DNA of 64,000 nt from Rhynchopus sp. YZ270_cl-10 (Eukaryota; Euglenozoa; Diplonemea; Diplonemida; Diplonemidae): positions 1,178,001-1,242,000 of the forward strand of contig OZ037884.1 in assembly GCA_964035575.1 (NCBI GenBank), given 5' to 3'. Position 1 is the stretch's first letter. The number at the start of each line of letters is the position of its first letter. Below the pieces are notes generated by a model. That model saw only the letters and a program-made list of their open reading frames with translations, had not been told where the DNA came from and did no database searches. A program made the translations under genes and the position numbers. Shown here one piece after another: positions 30,367 through 39,098 of the stretch.

Positions 30367-31530
30367 ATGATGAAGTTCGTCGCAACTGTGAAGAAGTTGT
30401 TCAAAGCAGGTGAGGATGTACGTGCCACAGACTCCAATGGAGATACGTGTCTTCTCCGTGCAGTGCGTCGTGGACACACCGATACTGTGCGCTCTCTTGT
30501 GAGCTTGCCAGAGGTGGACCTGAATCACCAAGGCAGCGGGAACCGTACTGCGTTGCACGTTGCTGTGCATCAAAAACATGCAGACGTGGTGCAGGTGCTC
30601 ATTGATGCAGGGGCAGACGTCGAGACAAGGAAGGATTTTGGACGTTCGCCTCTGCACTCGGCTAGCATTTTAGGAGAACTCACAACTGTGAAGATGTTGG
30701 TCAAAGCAGGTGCGGATGTACGTGCCACAGACGCCCAAAGAGCCACGTGTCTTAGACTTGCAGCGTATCATGGACACACCGATACTGTGCGCTATCTTGT
30801 GGGTTTGCCGGAGGTGGACCTGAATCACCAAGACAGCAAGAACTTCACTGCGTTGCACGCTGCTGTGCAAGAAAAACATGCAGACGTGGTGCAGGTGCTC
30901 ATTGATGCAGGGGCAGACATTGAGACAAAGAATACCGACGGATGCTCGCCTCTGCACGTGGCTAGCATTTCAGGAGAACTCACAAATGTGAAGATGTTGG
31001 TCAAAGCAGGTGCGGATGTGCGTGCCACAGACGACAGAGGAGCCACGTGTCTTTCCCTTGCAGCGCATTTTGGACACATCGATACTGTGCACTATCTTGT
31101 GAGCTTGCCGGAGGTGGACCTGAATCACCAAATCAGGGATTACTGGACTGCGTTGCACCTTGCTGTGCATCAAAAACATGCAGACGTGGTGCAGGTGCTC
31201 ATTGATGCAGGGGCAGACATTGACATAAGGAATGATCATGGAAGCTCGCCTCTGCACTTTGCTAGCGATGTAGGAGAACTCACAACTGTGAAGATGTTGG
31301 TCAAAGCAGGTGCGGATGTGCGTGCCACAGACGCCGATGGAGATACGTGTCTTAGACTTGCAGCGTATCATGGACACACCGATACTGTGCGCTATCTTGT
31401 GGGTTTGCCGGAGGTGGACCTGAATCACCAAGGAACCAATAACTGCACTGCGTTGCACGTTGCTGCGCAACAAAAACATGCAGACGTGGTGCAGGTGCTC
31501 ATTGATGCAGGGGCAGACACTGAGCGTTAG
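30367..31530 (+). CDS. Ankyrin-repeat protein 2, 387 aa
   Basis: About eleven ankyrin units in an alternating three-part pattern: LVKAGADVRATD.., then TCL.LAAYHGHTDTVRYLVG, then TALH.AVHQKHADVVQVLID. Repeats are nearly identical at DNA level over about 300-base super-units (30600, 30900, 31200, 31500), showing recent internal duplication. The N-terminus starts inside a degenerate unit. A TTTTCAG lies 20 bases before the ATG and may be a splice acceptor, so a 5' exon could be missing. The protein stops abruptly within a unit (IDAGADTER). Paralogous to 2384-4087. Function unknown; protein binding likely. Confidence 0.75.
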   Translation: MMKFVATVKKLFKAGEDVRATDSNGDTCLLRAVRRGHTDTVRSLVSLPEVDLNHQGSGNRTALHVAVHQKHADVVQVLIDAGADVETRKDFGRSPLHSASILGELTTVKMLVKAGADVRATDAQRATCLRLAAYHGHTDTVRYLVGLPEVDLNHQDSKNFTALHAAVQEKHADVVQVLIDAGADIETKNTDGCSPLHVASISGELTNVKMLVKAGADVRATDDRGATCLSLAAHFGHIDTVHYLVSLPEVDLNHQIRDYWTALHLAVHQKHADVVQVLIDAGADIDIRNDHGSSPLHFASDVGELTTVKMLVKAGADVRATDADGDTCLRLAAYHGHTDTVRYLVGLPEVDLNHQGTNNCTALHVAAQQKHADVVQVLIDAGADTER

Positions 31531-31792
31531 AACAATGCCGGACATTCTCCTTAAGTTGCGCCATTCTTGTGTGCAGCTTCCGTTGGAGTTGTATTTTGAT
31601 TCCTGTAAACTGAGTTTCCTTTAGGATCCCTTCAGGAGCATCCCTACCTACCTTTACGGTAGACAGTGCATTGTTCCGCATGGTGCTGCTGTTGGATGCC
31701 GACGACGATTCGCTCTGGCCGGTAGACAGAATGAGAGTGTACGCTACTTTTCTTCTTTCGCTATGCCGCATGCTTCCTTTTACAGTAAAATA

Positions 31793-32229
31793 CAGTAGGA
31801 CAAGTAATATTGGCGACCAAAAAAGTCGCCAATTGCAAGAAAACCCCCAAAATCCGCCAATATTTTTTGGTCGCCAAGTTATTTGGTGGGAAAGCGGTTC
31901 TTATTGGTACAAAAAGCACAAGTACAAAAAATGTGCCCCTTCAGTGCACCAGGTGCAGCGTATCTTTCAAGAAAGTCGAATATTAGCACCGCGCCACGCA
32001 CTCACGCAACCACCCAAAAATACACATGGTGAGGCACACAAACTTTACCAAAATTGCGAAAAAAACCACTTCCCAACCACTGCGACTACGAACCACTACC
32101 CTACCAATTAATATTGGCGACCAAAAAAGTCGCCAATTACAAGAAAACCCCCAAAATCCGCCAATATTATTTGGTCGCCAAGTTATTTGGTCGCCAATTT
32201 TTTTGGTCGCCAAGTTTCTTGTCCTACTG
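31793..32229. mobile_element. TA-flanked foldback MITE, 437 bp
   Basis: Ends in perfect 12-bp inverted repeats CAGTAGGACAAG, flanked by TA (31791-31792, 32230-32231). Inside are two direct ~85-base sub-repeats (about 31806-31890 and 32109-32193) that themselves fold through GGCGACCAAAAAAGTCGCC. No transposase. Confidence 0.82.
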
Positions 32230-32231
32230 TA

Positions 32232-32628
32232 AAAGAAAATTGTCATCTGAAAATAGAGTTCTGTGGGGGGTAAGGTGAGGGGTGGGGCTCCGCACCAAAC
32301 CTGAAAATAGCCTGTAAAACTGATACATGCATTTTAGGTACAAAATACTCATTTCTCAGCGCAAAATGACCCCATCACAACACGCACGGACTCCGGAGAA
32401 TCGGAAAAGAAATTTTTTTTTTCGATTTTTTGTGGGCAAAAATTGGACGAAAAATTTTTTTAGTAAACACGTAGTATTTGACAAAATGCTCGAGACCCTC
32501 GTGAAAAGTCGCGCGTCGGCGTATCCCGCTCCCCGCTTGTTTCCCCCTCTTTTCCCCCCTGTGCTCCACGACACTTTCTGTACTTCAGGCAAACACAACC
32601 ATATCGTAAATCAAGTCGAAGAAGAAAA
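32232..32628. repeat. Repeat-derived spacer
   Basis: Includes AAATAGCCTG (near 32310), the same end sequence as the hAT-like element 54876-56462, and a diverged copy of the GACCCCA-CACAAC-CACGGA repeat also found at about 55425 and 55605. Probably an old hAT fragment. No gene. Confidence 0.4.
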
Positions 32629-33086
32629 AAAATAATAAAACCTACATTCTTGAACTCTTCTACACGACGTGATTTTCATTGGACGCATCCCCTTCTCCAA
32701 TTCAATTCAACAAAACTGTAGCTTATTCCCTCAAAATTCGTAAAACGACCCGCGCCATGGCTGCTGAGTCGGAAGACAAAGAGTGAGGGCGAACGCCACG
32801 TGAAAAACTGCCCAGATGCGACGCCTGTGAGCTGTATGTAAGCGGCTACCTAAACAGTCGGAGAAATGGTGTGAAGTTCGTTGCAACAGTACGTCCCTCG
32901 ACGGTACTGCGCGTAATAGTCAGACCCTAGGTGCTCTGTGCTTACATACTAGCATCGAACAGTGCAGGCGCATTAGGCCCAACGTGTCTAAATAGAACAA
33001 CGAACGAAAAAGACAATGTGAGACTGTAAATCCCAATAACAACAATAACGCCAATTATCTCTTTTCCTTCTTTCTTTTTTTTTTTT

Positions 33087-33334
33087 TTTTTTTAAATGAA
33101 AAACGCTAATAACTTTTTGACCCCCCTCTGTAAGTGTTGGTTGAATTGGAGTCGGGGAGCACAAGCAAAGGGCAATGAAAGGAAAACAATGAATAAAAGA
33201 ACAAGATAGAAGAGCCAGTATTTATGTCTGAACTACACACACAATTCCAATCATTCGAACCGAAGACGCCCAAACATTTCGGTCTGTATTATTTCTTTAC
33301 AACCGTACGCGTACCGCTTCGTCTGTTGTATACA
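33087..33334 (-). repeat. Element A: A2 portion matching A1
   Basis: About 248 bases identical or almost identical to 44084-44332. A2 continues down to 32691 with 396 bases that have no counterpart in A1. Confidence 0.9.
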
Positions 33335-33396
33335 AAAATAATAAAACCTACATTCTTGAACTCTTCTACACGACGTGATTTTCATTGGACGCATCC
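33335..33396 (-). repeat. Element A: B1 repeat
   Basis: Matches B2 at 32629-32690 (AATAAAACCTACATTCTTGA ... GGACGCATCC). Confidence 0.9.
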
Positions 33397-33580
33397 TCCA
33401 GGACCCTAAGGACCCTGAGGGACGCCACGCGAACAGATAAACAGAAAAACAATTCTTTCAGACAAGTTCCCACAACAAATTTAACGGGAATAGACGAAAC
33501 GAATTAGAAGAATTAAGGTGGAGATACAAAACGGTGCGAAACTGTTATACAAATAAAGACCAACCAGTCCGTAAAAAGAA

Positions 33581-35240
33581 TTACAACTCATCCAATAAAA
33601 TAGGATCCTTGGCTTTCGAATCCCGTGAAAAGGGATCCGCCTTCTGAACCAGAGTAGATACCCAAGTGCACACGATATACAAATTCGCTTCTTCAGCGAT
33701 TCGAAATAATTTGGCCAAGAGTGTATTTGAGATGAAGTTGGACGAATGGCCCCGTTGAATGCTGTACACAGCAGCCATGTTGTCAACCATCAACAAAACT
33801 TTTTTATTATTAAACATGGAAGCGGTAAGTTGGATGGCTTTAGCCGCCGCAAAAATTTCTTTAATATAAATATGCCACTCGGGGTTCTCTGTAAACAGAC
33901 CCTGAGCGACCGTTTCCTTCTCACCTTCGAAAACCGCCGCCCACCCTTCCTGAGACGCATCAGACCACACAGTTACCTCCTGTGTCGGACGCTTCCCTTG
34001 CCAATTGTTCACCTCTACTTCGCTCATACGGAGTGAGAGCTCGGCGAGGGTAGAGCTCCTGACATCGAGGGGTAAGTCCCACGCCTCGGGTGACTGGGTA
34101 GTGGTCCGCGCCACATCACGGATAAAAGAAAGGGAAGATGGAAGGTAGCAAAGGGGTGAACGAACAGAATAAGAGTTCCACACCAAAGAACCAAAAACTT
34201 TGAAAAATTGGCGAATAGTGCAAGAATTTGACTTGACCTTTTCCCATTCCTCACAGTTTAACAACTTGGTGACCCACTTGTGCTCAGCGCGAAAACGGTG
34301 CTAAGTTTAGCACAGCATTCACGTGTTTACAACGTGCTAAAAACTGAGAAAACGAAAAAGTAACAGCCTCGCGAGACTTATCTAAAACAATGAAGTTGTC
34401 CACCCAGGTAACACCCGAGTCATCAGGGAGGAGCACCCTCGCAGTGCGGTGAGCAATACAAGGTGCGAAAGACCACCCCATGCACATAGCAATGAGTCTG
34501 GTTTGGATGAAATCTCCTCTCTGATGACCCAGATTGATACCGAAAAAAGCCTGGATTTCCTCGTGTAGGCCAAATTGGTAAAACCAACTTTTGCCGTCCG
34601 CAAGTACTGCCCAGGAAGACTCCAGAACTCTGTCGATCACCTGAGGTATCTTCGGAAGAAGCATCTCAGGAGGCCGGTACATTAACTTATTCAATTTACG
34701 CCCATCTGCGACAAAACGAACACCCGCAGATTTCTTAGGTACGGTGAATGCGTGCAATACCACTGTTTGACGAGCTGACACACGTTTAACAACCCCGTAT
34801 TCCAATAACCTGTCCAGATGGTGTGCCATGTTTCTGGAGATAGACGACGAAAAAACACTGGGGTTGGAAAAAATGAGGTCCAGAGACCCCGGTCTGAAGG
34901 CTGAGTAAAAACATTTGGGATCAGTAATAAGATCTAAAATCCCTTTGAGCTCACTTTCTCTGTCCAGTTCTTTCACTCTATCCAAATGCAGAAAGGAGGA
35001 ACAAATGGGTGCAAGCTTCTCAGAAAGGCTAACCACAGCCGGGGCCCTGACACTCGACTTATGAATCTTAACCACACAAACAGAATCATATAGCGAGTCG
35101 AGGCCCGGCCCGTAGTCTTCTTCCTCACACGTAGACACAGAAAAGGGAGGGGGGGAAGGAGAAAATGGAGCAGAATAAAAAGAAGGATTAGTAAACAAGC
35201 TTTGAGAACACGGTGTAAATAAAGGGGAGGGGAAAGCGGG
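33581..35240 (-). mobile_element. Element A: RT and RNase H part (fossil)
   Basis: Recognisable DIRS-type reverse transcriptase (FTVPKKSAGVRFVADGRKLN, LADGKSWFYQF, GWSFAPCIAHRTARVLL), then RNase H with VWSDASQEGWAAVFEG and LLMVDNMAAVYSIQRG. Lies downstream of YR on the minus strand. No longer a functional unit. Confidence 0.85.
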
Positions 35241-35242
35241 AT

Positions 35243-36127
35243 TTAGGATAGGAGGAGTCGCGATGTTTCCGCCGAACTCGCCGCGACCGAACCCCCCGCC
35301 TCGTGCGCATAACGCACGACGGAGTTCACGTCCGCGTGACGGGTGAGCTGGCGAATCATCTCGAGGTCCACATTCCGGCCCACCAGGTGCTGCACCGCCC
35401 CCCTTCTGAGAGAGTGGGACGTGAGCGCCGGGCAGGTCTTCTTCAACTCGTCCGAGATGACCTTTGTCGTTAGAGAAAAAGGGAAAAGTTGTTGTTGGGG
35501 GGTGAGGGAGGAGAGGTGAACAAAAAGAAGACGGGTCTCTTGAGGACGGAGCACCACTCCCGAGAAGCGACCTAGTTGATAAGGATCGGACTTCGTCTTT
35601 GTCCAGTGCACCTGGATCGACGAGTCCGACCGAATCACTAGCTCCGACCTTCTCAAGCGCAGCACGTCCGACGCACGAGCCGCCCCCGCCCAACACAAAG
35701 CAATGGCGAGACGGAGCACCCCCATCGGAAGCCGATCCAGAACTGTCTGCACCTGTGAAAACAGGGCAGGTTTCGCCTGGCGCTCCGAGAGCAATGCGCC
35801 GCCTCTTTTGAGGGCCTGGCGATAATCTTGTACGAGCTGGGAGTGGGAAATCAGGTCTCCATCCAGCCTCTTCAGTGCACCCGCTAGGGACATGGTATAC
35901 TGAAGGACTGTGGACTTTTTTGCCCCCTCTCCCCGCTTCTTTTCTGCAAACAAGAGTACCGCCACCGCGTGTTCCAGGGACTGGCCCGTCGCCCACTCCC
36001 AGTTTTCCTTGAATTGCAGGTATGTGCGTAAAACACTCTGCATCGAGGACTGGGTGGACGGGGCGAGGGACTGAACGAGGGTTTCCCTGAGAGAGGCCTC
36101 GATCTGTTCCCTCTGAAAAGTTCCCAA
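35243..36127 (-). mobile_element. Element A: tyrosine recombinase part
   Basis: About 295 residues with an N-terminal SAM-like core-binding region and a catalytic domain containing AGAARASDVLRLRRSEL (first Arg), HSLRRGAVQHL (His-x-x-Arg), then TRHADVNSVVRYAH (His and Tyr). Family role: integrates the circular cDNA without cutting staggered ends. The order YR before RT is characteristic of VIPER/TATE-like elements. Confidence 0.85.
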
Positions 36128-36250
36128 AGACGCTACTACCTGACGTGAACGTCCCCACTTGGAGGGGGGGGGAAAAAGAAGGTGAGAGTAAAAAGAATCT
36201 TGATGAGAGTTGCTCGGAAGAGCGGACCCTAGTCATTGCGTCGCAGGTTT

Positions 36251-36357
36251 TGTCCCCTGTTTCCCCCCCTGCTTCCCCCCCTGCTTCCCCCCCTGCTTCC
36301 CCCCCTGCTTCCCCCCCTGCTTCCCCCCCTGCTTCCCCCCCTGCTTCCCCCCCTGCT
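36251..36357 (-). repeat. 12-bp minisatellite of element A, left remnant
   Basis: About nine units of CTTCCCCCCCTG, the same unit as 41648-42508. It is separated from the main array by the insertion of element B. Confidence 0.92.
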
Positions 36358-36388
36358 ATCAACCACCCTGGTGGAGTGGCTTTTGCCA
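36358..36388 (+). repeat. Element B: 5' repeat A1 with GTGGC-TTTT-GCCAC hairpin
   Basis: 31-32 bases identical to the start of A2 (41247-41278). They contain the palindrome CCACCCTGGTGG and a perfect 5-bp stem with a T4 loop ending exactly where the SL begins. Confidence 0.85.
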
Positions 36389-36426
36389 CCAACGATTTCT
36401 AAAGCTACAGTTTCTGTACTTCATTG
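36389..36426 (+). other. Genomic spliced-leader sequence inside element B
   Basis: 38 bases starting CCAACGATTT and containing AGCTACAGTTTCTGTACTTC, then ATTG. The 3' two-thirds are the conserved core of kinetoplastid and diplonemid spliced leaders. No GT follows, so this is not an SL RNA gene but a leader already joined to an exon (GATTTCTTTG). The same exon sequence at 41455 is preceded by a splice acceptor instead. Confidence 0.9.
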
Positions 36427-36593
36427 GATTTCTTTGTTTTTGTTGCGGTGTGTTTTCTGCCTTGCGTCCCCCTCATCTTTCTTACACCATTAACCTCCTT
36501 ACGGGCTTTTTTACCCCCTCCCCTAAACCCAAGCGCCTCAGCAGTGTGCAGCCAGTGTTCGCTTCGCAAGCCGCTTCCGACCCCGCCGACGAT

Positions 36594-38015
36594 ATGTCCG
36601 CACTTACCAACATCGAGAAGGTGGCCCCTCTGGTGGCGGAGCTTGGGCGGACCCCTGGCAGTTCGTTCGACTGGCACCCTCCAGCAGCTGCGCTGTCCTC
36701 GCTTGGTCTCCAACTTGAGTCCAACCGGTTCTTCTCCCGTCGGAAGTTTGGGCATGGGGAGCTGTCGGGGTTGCTGCGGGGACTCTTGACTCAGTTGAGG
36801 GAGGTGTCGGCGAACCCCACGCGTCCGCTGGCCAGGCCGGACATTTTGGAGGCGGTGCTCGCTTTGGCGAAGAAGCCGTCCACGGTTGCTTCGCGGGTGG
36901 TGTGGGAGGAGGTGTCCCTGGTGCGGTTGGTGGGCTCGCTGGCGGCCTGCACGCTTGCTTTGGGCCAGGAGGAGTCGAAGCTGCGACTCAGCGTTGAGCG
37001 GGAGGACGAGCCGTCGTCGCCACTCCACAGGATGGAGACGTTGGGACCCGGGGAGGCGTCCGAGCCGACTGTGCCTGCGATGGAGGTGGATGGCGTTGAG
37101 GATGCGGAGAAGCTTCGCGAGCTGCAGCAGGCGATGCGGCACCAGCAGCAGGAGGTGGCCGAGGGGCTTAAACGCGCGGCCTCCGTGGTTGGCGAGCAGC
37201 AGCAGCGCCAGGAGGCTTTACAGCAGGCGCAGTCCGAGCAGGGGAAACAACAGCAACAACTTCTTGAGCAGCAGCAGCAGCTGCTCAGCATGATGGAGGC
37301 GCAGAAGGCCTCGCTCGCGGCAGCGGCGTCGCACCGGACGGAAGCCGCGGGTGTGCCGCCGGTCGCGGCAGGGGAGAGCGCCACCCTTGCGCAGGCCCTG
37401 GCAGCCATCATGACGTCTCAACGGGAGGGGCAGCTGCAGCAGACCGCCCTTCTGATGCAGCTGGCCGAACAACGGGGTGCGGGGGGGCGGGGGTCAACGG
37501 AGGAGGAGATCCCGGTGGTGTCGCACCGTGTGGAGGACGTGGCACGGGACCCCCTGCGGTGGGCGGAGTACGCGCAGGCGCAGCCCCACCACGGCTACAC
37601 CCTGCTGGAGGCCATCAAGGCCCGGGTGGGGTCGGTAACGCCCGACACCGACGCCGCTGACGCCGCGGCCTTCTGCGTGGACTTGGTGGAGTCCATCCTG
37701 TTCGGGGCGGCGCCGATGGACCTGCTGGCGCAAGTCGGCCGGGAGCTCTCCTTCTGGGAGCTACGGGGCAAGACGGGGCGGCCCGGGGCAGCGGCCTACA
37801 AGGCCAAGTTGTGGTCGCAGTCCGCTGTGCCGGCGGGGGAGCGGGCGGCGTATGCGGCTGCTTTCGCGACGGCGAAGGGGACCGCGTCGGCAAACAACCG
37901 TGGTGCGGGAAACGGGGCGGGAAAGGGTGGTGGGCGCGGCCGAGGGGCAGGCGGGGGGGGCGGCGGTCACAGCCGCGACAACTCTCCGGGGAAGTACCGT
38001 CCGAAGCGGCAGTGA
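36594..38015 (+). CDS. Element B Gag-like protein, 473 aa
   Basis: First ATG after the SL-linked leader that opens the long frame (MSALTNIEKVAPLV). A helical N-terminal half is followed by a glutamine-rich coiled coil (residues ~180-285, EQQQRQEAL and LLEQQQQLL), a compact segment around 315-420 and a Gly/Arg-rich basic tail (GRGRGAGGGGGGHSRDN) suited to nucleic-acid binding. No zinc knuckle. Position before YR and RT and the nucleic-acid-binding tail support a Gag role; no sequence family is claimed. Confidence 0.7.
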   Translation: MSALTNIEKVAPLVAELGRTPGSSFDWHPPAAALSSLGLQLESNRFFSRRKFGHGELSGLLRGLLTQLREVSANPTRPLARPDILEAVLALAKKPSTVASRVVWEEVSLVRLVGSLAACTLALGQEESKLRLSVEREDEPSSPLHRMETLGPGEASEPTVPAMEVDGVEDAEKLRELQQAMRHQQQEVAEGLKRAASVVGEQQQRQEALQQAQSEQGKQQQQLLEQQQQLLSMMEAQKASLAAAASHRTEAAGVPPVAAGESATLAQALAAIMTSQREGQLQQTALLMQLAEQRGAGGRGSTEEEIPVVSHRVEDVARDPLRWAEYAQAQPHHGYTLLEAIKARVGSVTPDTDAADAAAFCVDLVESILFGAAPMDLLAQVGRELSFWELRGKTGRPGAAAYKAKLWSQSAVPAGERAAYAAAFATAKGTASANNRGAGNGAGKGGGRGRGAGGGGGGHSRDNSPGKYRPKRQ

Positions 38016-38174
38016 GCGTTTGGGGAAGACGCGGCCAACCTTTTCCCAACCCTTTCGCCGCGCTCTTCCCTCCTACCACCTTCCCTCCCAAATCTTTCCT
38101 TTCCATCGCAACAGCCGGTCCGTCCCCCTCAGGCGGCCGGTCACACCACCGCCTCGCACGAGGCGATCGAGGAC

Positions 38175-39098
38175 ATGCTCTTCCGCATCCGCCAGCCGAA
38201 GGAGCTAGGGCGGACACTCGCCGAACAGGTGCCGTGGCAGGAGGCGCACTTGTTCGACGTGGGACCACACGCGCACGCGGAACGCCAGCGCCTTCTCAAG
38301 GCGTTCCGGCTGTTCGCGGACCAGTCAGGCATACAGGACGTGGATCAGCAGGTGATCGCGTTCCTGTGGTCCCGGCTGCCCAACGCAACGCCGAAGTCCG
38401 TGGCGGGGTACGCGGGGCGGCTGGTGAAGGCGCTGCACGCGGAGGGCATCACCGGGGTGCGCACCCGTCGTCTTCTCGCCGTCAAGAAAACTCTGTCGAG
38501 GGCGGGCACGCTGCTCCGACCGGACCAGGCTCCGCCGGTGGATACCGAGACGGTGGTGAATGCGGTGCATCAGCTGGTGGGCGCGGGCGACCTGCGCACA
38601 GGGGCCTTCGTGGCGCTGGTGTGGGTTACGCGCGCCAGGATGGCCGACGCTCGCTACATGATGGTGAGCGACGTTACGTTCGTGCAGAGCGGGGAGGCCG
38701 TCGCGCTAGAAGTACAGCTGAAAGAAAAACAACAACAGGCGTGGACTCCGCTGGTGTTCGTGCCTGCCGGCCCGCTCACGACGGTCGTCATCAGCCACGT
38801 GCGGGCACGACGGGCCGAGGCGGGGGAGGCCGCTTCCCTGTTCGCAGCTTCTCAGCGAGAGTACTCCGTCCTCATGGCCAAGGCGAAGGCGGCACTTCCA
38901 CTGGGGTCGTGGGCCCACTCACTGCGACGCGGGGCTGCGCAACAATTGGAGGTGGACGGGGCGTCGCTGACGGAGATCTCCGCGCTCCTTCGTCATGCTT
39001 CGACGGCCACGACGCGGCGATACCTGCAGTCTACGTCCCGGCAGCAACGAGCCAAGGAGGCTCTGGCGCTGGACGGGCTGCAGAACTCATGGGTCTGA
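38175..39098 (+). CDS. Element B tyrosine recombinase, 307 aa
   Basis: Core-binding N-terminal part, then a catalytic domain with TRARMADARYM (Arg), HSLRRGAAQQL (His-x-x-Arg), LLRHASTATTRRYL (His and Tyr nucleophile), all in the usual order. It makes and resolves the recombination between circular element DNA and target. The gap before it (38016-38174) contains a long pyrimidine tract ending in GCAACAG near 38113, a plausible separate trans-splice acceptor for this frame. Its stop overlaps the RT start by ten bases (39089-39098). Confidence 0.85.
   Translation: MLFRIRQPKELGRTLAEQVPWQEAHLFDVGPHAHAERQRLLKAFRLFADQSGIQDVDQQVIAFLWSRLPNATPKSVAGYAGRLVKALHAEGITGVRTRRLLAVKKTLSRAGTLLRPDQAPPVDTETVVNAVHQLVGAGDLRTGAFVALVWVTRARMADARYMMVSDVTFVQSGEAVALEVQLKEKQQQAWTPLVFVPAGPLTTVVISHVRARRAEAGEAASLFAASQREYSVLMAKAKAALPLGSWAHSLRRGAAQQLEVDGASLTEISALLRHASTATTRRYLQSTSRQQRAKEALALDGLQNSWV

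Noticed and set aside
31671-32111. 146-residue frame after ankyrin gene 2
   Set aside because: Most of it lies in the foldback MITE 31793-32229; no support as a gene.
32704-32740. A third SL copy in A2 of element A (AAGCTACAGTTTTG on the minus strand)
   Set aside because: Only about 12 bases match the leader; too short to separate from chance, though it could mark microhomology used during copying.
36389-36426. A functional SL RNA gene
   Set aside because: No GT 5' splice site, Sm site or terminator follows; the leader runs straight into an exon. The same holds for 44036-44073.
37811-39088. N-terminal 426 residues of the long open frame that ends in the RT of element B
   Set aside because: This part overlaps gag and YR in another frame and reads as a shadow; the RT frame is taken to start at the ATG overlapping the YR stop.
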